A stretch of DNA of 64,000 nucleotides. Source: Bradyrhizobium sp. SZCCHNS1050. Lineage in GTDB: Bacteria > Pseudomonadota > Alphaproteobacteria > Rhizobiales > Xanthobacteraceae. This document shows, piece after piece, positions 1-10,898 of this stretch; the first letter of the stretch is position 1; each line of letters begins with the position of its first letter. The notes under the pieces are model-generated. The model was not told the DNA's origin, ran no database searches, and worked only from the letters and a program-made list of their open reading frames with translations. The position numbers were made by a program, and so were the translations under genes. The stretch is from the NCBI RefSeq assembly GCF_032484785.1, contig NZ_JAUETR010000002.1:434001-498000 (forward strand). The letters run 5' to 3'.

Positions 1-630
1 ATCGTCACCCTGGTCGACCGCATGGAGGTGTTCGGCGACGACCGCCCGGTGGCGCGCGGGCCCGTGAACATCCATTCCGTGCTCGATCACGTGAAGCGGC
101 TGGCGCAATCGGGCTTTGCCCGCAACATCCGCTTCGTCGAGGACTACGATCCGTCGCTGCCGCCGGTGCTCGCCAACCAGGATCAACTGATCCAGGTGTT
201 CCTGAACTTGGTCAAGAATGCCGCGGAAGCGGTCGTCGATCTCGGCTCCGATGCGGAGATCCAGCTCACCACGGCGTTCCGCCCGGGCGTGCGCCTGTCG
301 GTGCCCGGCAAGAAGTCGCGGGTGTCGCTGCCGCTGGAGTTCTGCGTCAGGGACAACGGCCCCGGCGTGCCGGAAGACCTGATGCCCAATCTGTTCGATC
401 CGTTCGTGACCACGAAGCCGACCGGAAGCGGCCTCGGACTTGCATTGGTCGCGAAGATCGTCGGCGACCATGGCGGGATCATCGAGTGCGAGTCGCAGCC
501 GCGCAAGACGACCTTCCGGGTGCTGATGCCGATGTACAGCGCAACCAAACAACCAGACCAAAGCCCAAATCACAGCCATGGCGATGACGTTTCGGGGACG
601 CCGTTGCATGCCTCACAGGGATCAAATTGA
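1..630 (+). CDS. ntrB: Nitrogen regulation sensor kinase NtrB, C-terminal part (5' end outside window)
   Basis: The reading frame is open from base 1, so this is the last 209 residues of a longer protein. It contains the HATPase_c ATP-binding fold: an N-box ([10 protein letters not shown]), a G1 box (DNGPGVP), an F-box (FDPFVTTK) and a G2 box (GSGLGLALV). The phosphoaccepting histidine lies upstream of the window. NtrB senses nitrogen status through PII and phosphorylates or dephosphorylates NtrC in the cytosol. The gene ends 9 nt before ntrC, which indicates one transcript. The identity comes from the kinase motifs together with the ntrC-ntrY-ntrX-hfq-hflX order downstream. Confidence 0.93.
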   Translation: MVTLVDRMEVFGDDRPVARGPVNIHSVLDHVKRLAQSGFARNIRFVEDYDPSLPPVLANQDQLIQVFLNLVKNAAEAVVDLGSDAEIQLTTAFRPGVRLSVPGKKSRVSLPLEFCVRDNGPGVPEDLMPNLFDPFVTTKPTGSGLGLALVAKIVGDHGGIIECESQPRKTTFRVLMPMYSATKQPDQSPNHSHGDDVSGTPLHASQGSN

Positions 631-639
631 GGACCACCT

Positions 640-2082
<1,443 letters not shown>

Positions 2083-2102
2083 CGGTTATTTGATACCTCT
2101 AC

Positions 2103-2177
2103 GGCGGGCTCGGACCCGCCTCAGGTGAGAATTAATGTAGACAAATCCGCGACGCGCTCCGGCGCCGCGGATTTGTC
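2103..2177 (+). terminator. Two hairpins in the ntrC-ntrY gap
   Basis: The 175-nt gap holds a GC hairpin (6-bp arms 2103-2108 and 2115-2120) and a much stronger one with perfect 12-bp arms at 2140-2151 and 2166-2177. The 14-nt interior of the second can pair further (gcgc/tccg/gcgc). No T-run follows it. It could end the ntrBC transcript, act as a processing or attenuation site, or be a dispersed palindromic repeat. It suggests that ntrYX has its own promoter or differential expression. Function is inferred. Confidence 0.5.
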
Positions 2178-2257
2178 GCAATTTGGCAACAGCGTGGTAG
2201 GAATGCATCAGTCCGATTCCCGGACGTGCCGCGTTCAGTATCACCCACCTTGCCGGA

Positions 2258-4603
2258 ATGACCAGCGCAGAGACATCGGCCACCCCCTTCGATTCGTCGT
2301 CCACCGAGGGCCGGCGCTGGACCTGGCGCACCTGGCTGGCGCCGGTGGCGGTGGCGCTCGCGCTGCTGTCGGCCTTCCTCACCTTCATCGTGCTGGTCGG
2401 GCTGACCCCGGTCGAGCCCACGACCGACGTGGTCAAGACCTTCTACCTGATCGACGCCGGAACGATCCTGGTCCTGGTCGGGATCATCATCCGCGAGGTC
2501 TGGCAGGTGGTGCAGGCCCGCCGGCGCGGCCGGGCGGCGGCACGGCTGCACGTCCAGATCGTCAGCCTGTTCTCGGTGATCGCGGTCCTGCCGGCGGTGC
2601 TGGTCGCCGTGGCGGCCAACGTCACCATCGATCGCGGCCTCGACCGGCTGTTCTCCGGACCAGCGAAAGTCGCGATCCAGAACTCGCTGACCATCGCGCG
2701 CGCCTACATGCAGGAGCACGCGCAGTTCATCCGCGGCGACATCATCGGCATGGCGACCGACATCGCACGCGCGCGGCCGCTGTTCGACCAGGACCGCGCC
2801 AGCTTCCGCGAGCTGCTCACCACCAGCGCCGCCTCGCGCAACCTGCCGGGCGCGATGATCATCGACAAGAACACCAATCCGATCGTCTGGGCCGAGACCG
2901 GCGGGGTGCAACTGGCCTATTCGCCGCCGGCACCCGAGTTCCTCAACAATGTCCGGGAGGAGGAGCCCGAGATCGCGGTCCTGCCGGAGTCGAACTACGT
3001 CGCCGCGGTGATCCGGCTGCGCGCATTCAACGACACCTTCCTCTACGTCGCGCGTCCGCTCGATCCGCAGGTCGTCGAGCAGCTCAAGCAGACCGAGCTG
3101 TCGGTCGCCGAATACGCCCAGGTCGAGGCGCGCCGCTTCGGCATCCAGATCGCCTTCGCGCTGATGTTCGCGGTGATCGCGCTGACCATCCTGATGGCCT
3201 CGGTGCTGATCGGGCTGAACTTCGCCAACTGGCTGGTGGCGCCGATCCGGCAATTGATGAATGCCGCCAACACCGTGTCGACCGGCGATCTCAACGTCCA
3301 GGTCCCGGTGCATCGCTCGGAGGGCGATCTCGCCCAGCTCGGCCAGACCTTCAACAAGATGACGCAGGAGCTGCGCACGCAGCGCGACGAGCTGGTCAGC
3401 GCCAGCGAATTGATCGACAGCCGGCGCCGCTTCATCGAGGCGGTACTGTCGTCGGCCTCCGCCGGCATCATCGGCGTCGATGCCTCTGGCAGCGTCGGCA
3501 TCCTCAACCGCTCGGCCGAGAAGCTGATCGGACATGCCGAGCAGGAGGTGCTCGATCATCCGCTCTCCGACGTGCTGCCCGAGCTCGACGACATGATGAA
3601 GACGGCGCGCGAGGGCAAGCAGCGGCTGGTGCAGGGTCAGATCACGATCCAGCGCGACGGCCACGAGCGCAATCTGTCGGTGCGCGTCACCGCCGAGCAG
3701 ACCAACCAGGCGCGCGACAGCTACATCATCACGCTCGACGACATCACCGAGCTGGTGTCGGCGCAGCGCACCTCGGCCTGGGGCGACGTCGCGCGGCGCA
3801 TCGCGCATGAGATCAAGAATCCGCTGACGCCAATTCAACTGTCCGCAGAGCGAATTCGCCGCAAATTCGGCAAGGTCATCACCGAGGACAAGGCGATATT
3901 TGAGCAATGTACCGAGACGATCGTGCGGCAGGTCGACGACATCAGGCGAATGGTCGACGAGTTCTCGCGGTTCGCGCGGATGCCGAAGCCGGTGATGGAA
4001 GGCGAGGACGTCGCCGACACCGTGCGGCAGGCCGTGTTCCTGATGAAGGTCGCGCATCCCGAGATCGACATCGAGACCGAGATCAAGCAGGACCCCTTGC
4101 GCGCGCAGTTCGATCGCCGCCTGATCTCGCAGGCGCTGACCAACATCATCAAGAACGCCACCGAGGCGATCGAGGTGGTGCCAGAGGCGGAGCTCGGCAA
4201 GGGCCGTATCGACGTGGTCGCCTCGCGCGAGGGCGAGGACGTGCTGATCGACGTCATCGACAATGGCATCGGCCTGCCGAAGGTGGCGCGACAGCGGCTG
4301 CTCGAGCCCTATGTCACGACGCGCGCCAAGGGCACCGGCCTCGGGCTCGCGATCGTCGGCCGCGTGCTGGAAGACCATGGCGGCAAGCTCGAGCTGAAGG
4401 ACGCGTCCGATTTCCGTCCCGGCCAGCGCGGCGCCTGGATGCGGCTGCGCTTTGCCGTCTCCGGCCAAGCCGCGAAGACGGGCGCGAAGGAGCAGGCGGC
4501 GGCGTCTGACAATGCGCAGAAGACCGAGGTTGGCGGCGAAACCGCTGACACGGTTCAAACGACCAATGATGAACCAAAAATCCAAGCCGCAACCGGCAGC
4601 TGA
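2258..4603 (+). CDS. ntrY: Membrane sensor histidine kinase NtrY
   Basis: The protein has 781 residues. The N-terminus has three hydrophobic segments (about residues 25-50, 65-85 and 95-125), then a periplasmic stretch and another membrane helix near 300-325. A HAMP linker, a PAS-like region and the kinase core follow. The phosphoaccepting His is residue 517 in RIAHEIKNPLTP, and the ATPase boxes are NIIKNATEAIE, DNGIGLP and GTGLGLAIV. NtrY pairs with NtrX in a second nitrogen/redox-related two-component system typical of alphaproteobacteria. The tail beyond the kinase is Ala/Thr/Glu-rich and looks unstructured. The gene ends 17 nt before ntrX. Confidence 0.96.
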   Translation: MTSAETSATPFDSSSTEGRRWTWRTWLAPVAVALALLSAFLTFIVLVGLTPVEPTTDVVKTFYLIDAGTILVLVGIIIREVWQVVQARRRGRAAARLHVQIVSLFSVIAVLPAVLVAVAANVTIDRGLDRLFSGPAKVAIQNSLTIARAYMQEHAQFIRGDIIGMATDIARARPLFDQDRASFRELLTTSAASRNLPGAMIIDKNTNPIVWAETGGVQLAYSPPAPEFLNNVREEEPEIAVLPESNYVAAVIRLRAFNDTFLYVARPLDPQVVEQLKQTELSVAEYAQVEARRFGIQIAFALMFAVIALTILMASVLIGLNFANWLVAPIRQLMNAANTVSTGDLNVQVPVHRSEGDLAQLGQTFNKMTQELRTQRDELVSASELIDSRRRFIEAVLSSASAGIIGVDASGSVGILNRSAEKLIGHAEQEVLDHPLSDVLPELDDMMKTAREGKQRLVQGQITIQRDGHERNLSVRVTAEQTNQARDSYIITLDDITELVSAQRTSAWGDVARRIAHEIKNPLTPIQLSAERIRRKFGKVITEDKAIFEQCTETIVRQVDDIRRMVDEFSRFARMPKPVMEGEDVADTVRQAVFLMKVAHPEIDIETEIKQDPLRAQFDRRLISQALTNIIKNATEAIEVVPEAELGKGRIDVVASREGEDVLIDVIDNGIGLPKVARQRLLEPYVTTRAKGTGLGLAIVGRVLEDHGGKLELKDASDFRPGQRGAWMRLRFAVSGQAAKTGAKEQAAASDNAQKTEVGGETADTVQTTNDEPKIQAATGS

Positions 4604-4620
4604 CGAGACAGGCGTGACCC

Positions 4621-5991
4621 ATGGCGAGTGATATTCTGATTGTCGACGATGAAGCCGATATCCGGGAGCTGGTCGCCGGCATCCTGGATGACGAAGGCTT
4701 CACGACGCGAACCGCGCGCGACAGCGATTCGGCGCTCGCGGAGATCACGAGCCGCCGTCCCAACCTGGTGTTCCTGGACATCTGGCTGCAGGGCTCCAAG
4801 CTCGACGGTCTGCAGCTCCTCGAGCAGATCAAGAAGGACCATCCCGACCTGCCGGTCGTGATGATCTCCGGCCACGGCAACATCGAAACGGCGGTCGCCG
4901 CGATCAAGCGCGGCGCCTATGACTTCATCGAGAAGCCGTTCAAGTCCGACCGGCTGATTCTGGTTGCCACGCGTGCGCTGGAGAATTCCCGGCTGAAGCG
5001 CGAGGTTCGCGAGCTCAAGCAGCTGGCGCCGACCGCGAGCAGCATGACCGGCCGCTCGCCATCGATGAACCAGTTGCGCCAGACCATCGAGCGCGCCGCC
5101 AAGGCCAACAGCCGCATCCTGATCGTCGGCCCTCCCGGCTCGGGCAAGGAGCTCGCCGCGCGTTCGCTGCACGCTCAGTCGCCGCGCTCCGAGGGCCCGT
5201 TCGTCGTCATCAACGCCGCCGCGATCACGCCGGAGCGGATGGAGGAGGAGCTGTTCGGCATCGAGCAGTCCAATGGCGAGCAGGCGCGCAAGACCGGCGC
5301 GCTCGAAGAGGCCCACGGCGGCACGCTGTTCGTCGACGAGATCGCCGACATGCCGCGCGAGACGCAGAACAAGATCCTGCGCGTGCTGGTCGACCAGACG
5401 TTCCAGCGCGCCGGCGGCACCACCAAGGTGCACGTCGACGTGCGCATCATCTCCTCGACCGCACGGAATCTCGAGGAGGAGATTGCCGCCGGGCGTTTCC
5501 GCGAGGACCTCTATCACCGTCTGTCGGTGGTGCCGATCCGGGTTCCGCCACTGTCGGAGCGCCGCGAGGACATTCCGGAGCTGATCGACTATTTCATGGA
5601 GCAGATTTCGGCCACGACCGGCCTGCCGAAGCGGCAGATCGGCCAGGACGCCATGGCCGTGCTGCAGTCGCACGTGTGGCCCGGCAACGTCCGTCAGCTT
5701 CGCAACAACGTCGAGCGCGTCATGATTCTGGCCGCCGGCGGACCGGAGGTGATCATCACCGCCGACATGCTGCCGCCGGATGTGGGATCGATGGTGCCGG
5801 CGATGCCGACCAGCAACAATGGCGAGCACATCATGGGACTGCCGTTGCGCGAGGCACGCGAGGTGTTCGAGCGCGACTATCTCATCGCCCAGATCAGCCG
5901 CTTCTCCGGCAACATCTCGCGCACGGCCGAGTTCGTGGGCATGGAGCGGTCCGCCCTGCATCGCAAGCTGAAGGCGCTCGGCGTCGGCTGA
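4621..5991 (+). CDS. ntrX: Response regulator NtrX
   Basis: This 456-residue protein has a receiver domain (phosphoacceptor Asp53), a AAA+ domain with Walker A variant GPPGSGKE (170-177) and Walker B ending DE near 240, and a C-terminal FIS-type helix-turn-helix. Where NtrC has the GAFTGA loop, this protein reads NGEQARKTGALEE, so the sigma54-contact motif is missing. That is a known feature of alphaproteobacterial NtrX, which is thought not to act as a classical sigma54 activator. It is the partner of NtrY just upstream. Confidence 0.96.
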   Translation: MASDILIVDDEADIRELVAGILDDEGFTTRTARDSDSALAEITSRRPNLVFLDIWLQGSKLDGLQLLEQIKKDHPDLPVVMISGHGNIETAVAAIKRGAYDFIEKPFKSDRLILVATRALENSRLKREVRELKQLAPTASSMTGRSPSMNQLRQTIERAAKANSRILIVGPPGSGKELAARSLHAQSPRSEGPFVVINAAAITPERMEEELFGIEQSNGEQARKTGALEEAHGGTLFVDEIADMPRETQNKILRVLVDQTFQRAGGTTKVHVDVRIISSTARNLEEEIAAGRFREDLYHRLSVVPIRVPPLSERREDIPELIDYFMEQISATTGLPKRQIGQDAMAVLQSHVWPGNVRQLRNNVERVMILAAGGPEVIITADMLPPDVGSMVPAMPTSNNGEHIMGLPLREAREVFERDYLIAQISRFSGNISRTAEFVGMERSALHRKLKALGVG

Positions 5992-6018
5992 GGCTCCCGC
6001 TCGGCCAAACTTGCCGAC

Positions 6019-6048
6019 TGGACGAATTTACATTGGAAAATTCGTCCA
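6019..6048 (+). terminator. Hairpin after ntrX
   Basis: Perfect 11-bp arms at 6019-6029 and 6038-6048 enclose an 8-nt loop, 28 nt after the ntrX stop. The right arm is followed by a short T-containing stretch. A second hairpin with 7-bp arms (6072-6078 and 6084-6090) lies just downstream. The first probably ends or attenuates the ntrYX transcript; the second may belong to the hfq leader. The 269-nt ntrX-hfq gap presumably also holds an hfq promoter, but I could not place a convincing -35/-10 pair. Confidence 0.5.
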
Positions 6049-6260
6049 TTTCCGGAATTTTACGGATGAATCCGGTTCTTTTGGAACCGGCCTCCTTGCA
6101 AGCGGCTTGCCTAATATGCTCGCCTGTCTTCTAATCCGGCATCCCGTGGTCCCTCGAGGGGGATCTCAATGGACCATGGGCCACCTCGATGAATCCGGGG
6201 CCTGCGATCGGGTCATCGAAGGTTCAATAAGAAAAAGCACAAGACTGCGAGATAACAACA

Positions 6261-6509
6261 ATGGCGGCCGACCGCGCACAAAACCTACAAGACACCTTTC
6301 TCAACCATGTCCGCAAGACCAAGACGCCGCTCACGATCTTCCTGGTCAATGGCGTGAAACTGCAGGGGATTGTCACATGGTTCGACAATTTCTGCCTGCT
6401 GCTCCGGCGCGACGGTCACTCGCAGCTCGTCTACAAGCATGCGATCTCTACCATCATGCCGGGCGCGCCGATCCAGTTGTTCGAGGGCGGCGAGGACGCG
6501 TCTGCGTGA
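6261..6509 (+). CDS. hfq: RNA chaperone Hfq
   Basis: An 82-residue Sm-like protein, the usual size in rhizobia. Sm1 is visible in the [13 protein letters not shown] to [10 protein letters not shown] region, and the Sm2 motif is YKHAIST. Hfq forms a hexameric ring in the cytosol that helps small RNAs pair with mRNAs; in rhizobia it also affects nitrogen-fixation gene expression. The gene sits between ntrX and hflX, a conserved order in this group. The start follows an AT-rich leader with only a weak purine-rich ribosome site (gagataa). Confidence 0.98.
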   Translation: MAADRAQNLQDTFLNHVRKTKTPLTIFLVNGVKLQGIVTWFDNFCLLLRRDGHSQLVYKHAISTIMPGAPIQLFEGGEDASA

Positions 6510-6536
6510 GTGTGACCTGACGTGAGAGTGACCTGA

Positions 6537-7916
6537 TTGGAACCCCGCGATCGCGAAGGGACCATCGGCCTGTCGAGGCCGGATGACAATAAGGGGACCG
6601 GGCTCGTCATCGTGGTCGGCCCCTACTTGCGAGCGCGCCGCGGCGACGATGGCGCGCAAGCAGGCCAATCCGACATGCGTGATTTCGAGGCACGGATCGA
6701 CGAGGCGGCGGGCCTCGCGCGGGCCATCGACCTGACGGTGGCCGAGGCTATTCTCGCGCCGATCGGGCAAATCCGCCCTGCGACCTATCTCGGCAAGGGC
6801 AAGGTCGAAGAGATTGCCGGCGTGATCGCCGGCCATGGCGTCGAGCTGGTGGTGATGGATTGCGCGCTCTCGCCGATCCAGCAGCGAAACCTCGAGAAGG
6901 CCTGGAACACCAAGGTGCTCGACCGCACCGGCTTGATCCTGGAGATCTTCGGCCGCCGCGCCAAGACGAAGGAGGGCGCGCTGCAGGTCGAGCTCGCGCA
7001 TCTCAACTATCAGCGCAGCCGTCTGGTGCGGTCTTGGACCCATCTCGAACGCCAGCGCGGCGGCTTCGGCTTCATGGGCGGTCCCGGCGAGACCCAGATC
7101 GAGGCCGACCGCCGCCTGATCGGCGACCGCATCACGCGGCTCGAGAACGAGTTGAAGAAGGTCCAGGCGACGCGGCGGCTGCATCGCGCCGGACGCCAGC
7201 GCGTGCCGTATCGCGTCGTGGCGCTGGTCGGCTACACCAATGCCGGCAAGTCGACGCTGTTCAATCGCCTGACGCGCGCCGACGTCCAGGCCGCCGACAT
7301 GCTGTTCGCGACGCTCGATCCGACCTTGCGCGCGATCACGCTGCCGCATGGCGGCAAGGCGATGCTGTCGGACACCGTGGGCTTCATCTCCAACCTGCCG
7401 ACGCAGCTCGTCGCCGCCTTCCGCGCCACGCTCGAGGAGGTGCTGGAGGCCGACGTGATCCTGCACGTCCGCGACATGTCGCACGAGGATGCCGAGGCGC
7501 AGCAGCACGATGTCGAGCTGGTGCTCAGCCAGCTCGGCATCGATCCCGAGGCCACCGACACCATCATCGAGGTTTGGAACAAGATCGACCGTCTCGACCA
7601 GGCAGCGCGCGAGAACCTCGCCAACATCGCCGGGCGTCGGCCGCCGGAGCGGCCATGCCTGCTGGTCTCGGCCCAGACCGGGGACGGCGTCGACGCGCTC
7701 CTGCAGACGATCGAGGACCGTCTCGCGGCGGCGCGGACCACGCTCGATCTCACCATCGACGCGGCCGACGGCGCCGGCATCTCCTGGCTGCATCGCAACG
7801 CCGAGGTGCTGGCCAAGGAGCTGAACGAAGGCCGCTACGACATGACCGTGCGCGTCGACGCCACCAAGCGCGACATCGTGGTCGAGCGCTATCACGGCGT
7901 GCCGCGGGTGGCGTAA
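6537..7916 (+). CDS. hflX: GTPase HflX
   Basis: A 459-residue GTPase starting at a TTG, 27 nt after hfq; no ATG is placed to give the conserved N-terminus. The HflX N-terminal domain carries GGFGFMGGPGETQIEADRR near residues 175-193, followed by the G domain with the P-loop GYTNAGKST (232-240), DTVGF and NKID. HflX binds the large ribosomal subunit and splits or rescues stalled ribosomes under stress. Co-location with hfq is conserved across proteobacteria. Confidence 0.96.
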   Translation: MEPRDREGTIGLSRPDDNKGTGLVIVVGPYLRARRGDDGAQAGQSDMRDFEARIDEAAGLARAIDLTVAEAILAPIGQIRPATYLGKGKVEEIAGVIAGHGVELVVMDCALSPIQQRNLEKAWNTKVLDRTGLILEIFGRRAKTKEGALQVELAHLNYQRSRLVRSWTHLERQRGGFGFMGGPGETQIEADRRLIGDRITRLENELKKVQATRRLHRAGRQRVPYRVVALVGYTNAGKSTLFNRLTRADVQAADMLFATLDPTLRAITLPHGGKAMLSDTVGFISNLPTQLVAAFRATLEEVLEADVILHVRDMSHEDAEAQQHDVELVLSQLGIDPEATDTIIEVWNKIDRLDQAARENLANIAGRRPPERPCLLVSAQTGDGVDALLQTIEDRLAAARTTLDLTIDAADGAGISWLHRNAEVLAKELNEGRYDMTVRVDATKRDIVVERYHGVPRVA

Positions 7917-8267
7917 AACAGTAAAGGTACCCGACCACTATCGATTGCCCCGCGATCGAGCGGCAATCATCCAAATCAGCTGATTTGAGCGCTTATTCTC
8001 TATATTCTTTGAGCGTCTCCGGCGGTCGCCTAGTAAGCCACATCAGCATCATCGCGCAGCAGAATCAAATGGATGGCAGCCGATTGAACGGCTCTCACAG
8101 CCATCTCGGCTCATAGACGCAGATGACTTTACACATGGAAAACTTACAACTAAAACGTGTTAATTCTCAATATTGCCTTGTATCAAGAGCTGCCAACAGC
8201 CACGCCGTTCAGAAGCGCCTTTCGTCTAAATCAGATTATTTTGTCGAGCGACATGCGGGTTACGCGT
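7917..8267. other. Low-GC spacer between hflX and the HNH gene
   Basis: This roughly 350-nt stretch is markedly richer in A/T than hflX and contains no convincing gene. The HNH reading frame can be extended upstream to a GTG at 8157, but no ribosome site or family similarity supports that. The composition change starts right after hflX and probably marks the left edge of an acquired segment. Confidence 0.5.
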
Positions 8268-9711
8268 ATGGCCTCAAGAGAAAAAATCCGACAGAGTGTC
8301 CGAACCTCGATCTTTATGAGATCGATTGGCCGCTGTGAGTACGGGGCTTGTGGGGAAATCGCAGCAAGATGGTCCAATGGGCACATCGAGATGATCGGCG
8401 AACTCTGTCACATCCTGCCGGTGAATGAGGGTAGTCGATCCGAATTCAAGGCGTCGTTTCCGCACGTCGATCTCGATTCTGAAAACAACTTGATGTTGCT
8501 TTGCCGAAAGCACCATCACCTGATCGATCAAGAGAAGCCGAGCGAATACCCGCCGGCGATTCTTTTCCAGATGGTCATTAACAAGGCTCGTCACGTCGCC
8601 AGATTCGTGGACGACTTGTTTCAGAGTAGTCCATTTAGGTTCGACCACCACGAGTTGGCGCAAGATGTCAGGGTCGGTCGAATATATGACCTGATGAATG
8701 AGGCGACCCTGAGTGGACCAAAAGAGGGGCGCAGTCTTCTCCGGCAGGCAGAGCGTGTCCTGGGCGACATTGCGCTCAATCCCTTGGTTGAAACTGCCGT
8801 GCAATGGGTGGAGCTGGCGCGACTTGAGCTCAAAACTACGTCGTTGGAGAACGACTATTCCTCGTCTCGATGGGAGAAGGGGCTGCAGGCGAGCATCGCT
8901 ATACTGAAAACGATAGTAGACCCGCGAAAAGTGCCCGTCGCGGTTTCGCTTATGCTGCTTTTCTTAAGGGATGAATACGGTGTATTCGATGCACAGAAAA
9001 AGCTAACGCTGGCGAAGTCGCTGAACGACAAGCTCGATTCCGTCAGTAGTTCAGCTGACGATCGTGACGCATTGGCGTATAGTTTAATTGTAAAGTCATC
9101 CGTGGTCAGGTGGCGAGGTCGCTTGCAGCGACTTCAATCACATCAAGAACGCTCGTTCAGCGAAGCTGAACGCTGCGCGAAACGCAGCCTTTCTCTCGTT
9201 AGATCCTCGTCGGCGTTGCTGCAGTCTTTGCTCGTGGAATACTCGAAAGCAAGATTGCTCCCCCTGAGGTCGGTCGCGGAGTACGATGAACGAATAGCCG
9301 CTATAGGCCAAACCTTAGAAAGCCCCGAGCTTTTAGAGTACGGCGCGGCTGCGAAATATCGTCCAATCTTCTATCGACAAACATTTCAATATACCAAGTC
9401 GATAGACGCATTTTGGACGGGCATCGATTTCGGATTTCGTCCTGCGTTGAGCCGTGTGGCACACGTCATAGGCGAGGCTTCGACTGCTGCATATTCGCAA
9501 GATCGAAGCAGAGGATTGACCATTGTGAATGATGCACTCTCGTTTCTTTCGGAGGCATTGCGTCAGGGATTCGATCATGCCCACAATTTCAAGGCTTGGA
9601 TTGCTTGCAGGTCCATTGTGGATGAAAAGTGGTTCGATATTAATCTGTTGACCTGCCCCTAAGAATTTCCTCCAGAACGATTTAGAGTCCGGCCTGACGA
9701 AGGACGGACAG

Positions 9712-9978
9712 ATGAAGCGAAAGCGGTTCACGGAAGAGCAGATCATCGCGGTTTTGAAGGAGCACGAGGCCGGTGCGAAGACGGCCGATCTGGCTCGGAA
9801 GCACGGGATTTCGGAAGCGACGTTCTACAATTGGAAGGCTAAATTCGGCGGCATGGACGTCTCCGAAGCCAAGCGGCTGAAGGCGCTCGAGGACGAGAAT
9901 GCCAAGCTGAAGAAGCTGCTGGCCGAGCAGATGCTCGATGCGGCCGCGCTGCGGGAGCTGCTCTCAAAAAAATGGTAA
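9712..9978 (+). CDS. IS3-family transposase OrfA
   Basis: An 88-residue protein with an N-terminal helix-turn-helix (RFTEEQIIAVLKEHEAG to ISEATFYNWKAKFGG) and a C-terminal leucine-zipper-like helix (KALEDENAKLKKLLAEQ). OrfA binds the element ends and is the N-terminal part of the OrfAB transposase made by frameshifting. It overlaps orfB by 7 nt at a run of seven A residues. Confidence 0.95.
   Translation: MKRKRFTEEQIIAVLKEHEAGAKTADLARKHGISEATFYNWKAKFGGMDVSEAKRLKALEDENAKLKKLLAEQMLDAAALRELLSKKW
9966..9972 (+). promoter_or_regulatory. A7 slippery site for -1 frameshifting in the IS3 element
   Basis: Seven consecutive A residues sit at the end of orfA, just before its stop, and orfB is in the -1 frame relative to orfA. 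This matches the slippery sequences by which IS3 elements produce the OrfAB fusion transposase. Confidence 0.75.
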
Positions 9979-10898
9979 GGCCTGCCGCCAAGCGCGCCGC
10001 GGCGGCGCACCTGCAGGCCAAGCTGGGCCTGTCGGAACGGCGGGCCTGTTCGATCGTCGGAGCGGACCGGACGATGGTCCGCTACCGGTCCCGCCGGCCC
10101 CCCGACACCGCGCTTCGGGGCCGCTTGCGCGAGCTCGCCAGCGAGCGGCGGCGCTTCGGCTATCGACGGCTGTTCATTCTGTTGCGGCGGGAGGGCGAGC
10201 CGTCCGGGATCAACCGCGTCCATCGACTTTACCGGGAGGAAGGGCTCACGGTGCGCAAGCGCCGCAGCCGCCGCAAGGCCTGCGGCGTCCGCGTGCCAAT
10301 CCTGGTCGATGCGAGGCCGAATGCGCGCTGGTCGCTGGACTTCGTGTCCGATCAGTTCGTAGGCGGGCGGCGCTTCCGCATCCTCAACATCGTTGACGAC
10401 GTCACCAAGGAGTGCCTGGGCGCGATTGCCGACACTTCGCTCTCGGGGCGGCGGGTGGCGCGGGAGCTGACCTCGATCATCGCCCGGCGCGGCAAGCCGG
10501 GCTCGATCGTCTCGGACAACGGCACCGAGTTTACCAGCAACGCGATGCTGGCCTGGTGCAGGGACAACGCGATCGACTGGCACTTCATCGCACCGGGCAA
10601 GCCGATCCAGAACGCCTTCGTCGAGAGCTTCAACGGCCGGATGCGCGACGAGTTCTTGAATGAAACGCTGTTCTTCGGTCTCGATGATACCAGGCGCAGG
10701 CTCGCCGCCTGGGTTGCCGACTACAACAACGCGCGGCCGCATTCCTCGCTGAGATACCAGACCCCTGCGGCCTTTGCCGCCAACCTCACCGCAACGGGCG
10801 ATCGGCTGCGCAACCCCGACCAGCTCCGCCAATCGCCCGTTGCTCCACCCGCGCCACTCGGCGTACAACCCACCCGGACTCTAAACGCTGCTGGATGA
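9972..10898 (+). CDS. IS3-family transposase OrfB (DDE integrase domain)
   Basis: A 308-residue rve-type integrase catalytic domain. The DDE residues are visible in WSLDFVSD, VSDNGTEF and NAFVESFNGRMRDEF; an HTH_21-like segment precedes them (RRFGYRRLFILLRREG). It is probably translated mainly as the C-terminal part of an OrfAB fusion. The frame looks intact, so the element may still be active. Confidence 0.95.
   Translation: MVRPAAKRAAAAHLQAKLGLSERRACSIVGADRTMVRYRSRRPPDTALRGRLRELASERRRFGYRRLFILLRREGEPSGINRVHRLYREEGLTVRKRRSRRKACGVRVPILVDARPNARWSLDFVSDQFVGGRRFRILNIVDDVTKECLGAIADTSLSGRRVARELTSIIARRGKPGSIVSDNGTEFTSNAMLAWCRDNAIDWHFIAPGKPIQNAFVESFNGRMRDEFLNETLFFGLDDTRRRLAAWVADYNNARPHSSLRYQTPAAFAANLTATGDRLRNPDQLRQSPVAPPAPLGVQPTRTLNAAG

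Noticed and set aside
2132..4585. An open minus-strand frame of over 800 codons opposite ntrY
   Set aside because: It is a high-GC shadow of ntrY: Asp/His/Arg-rich composition, no domain, no ribosome site. NtrY shows full kinase motifs on the plus strand.
8123..8338. 71-codon plus-strand frame overlapping the start of the HNH gene
   Set aside because: Different frame, no ribosome site, no motif; the overlapping HNH frame has clear family sequence.
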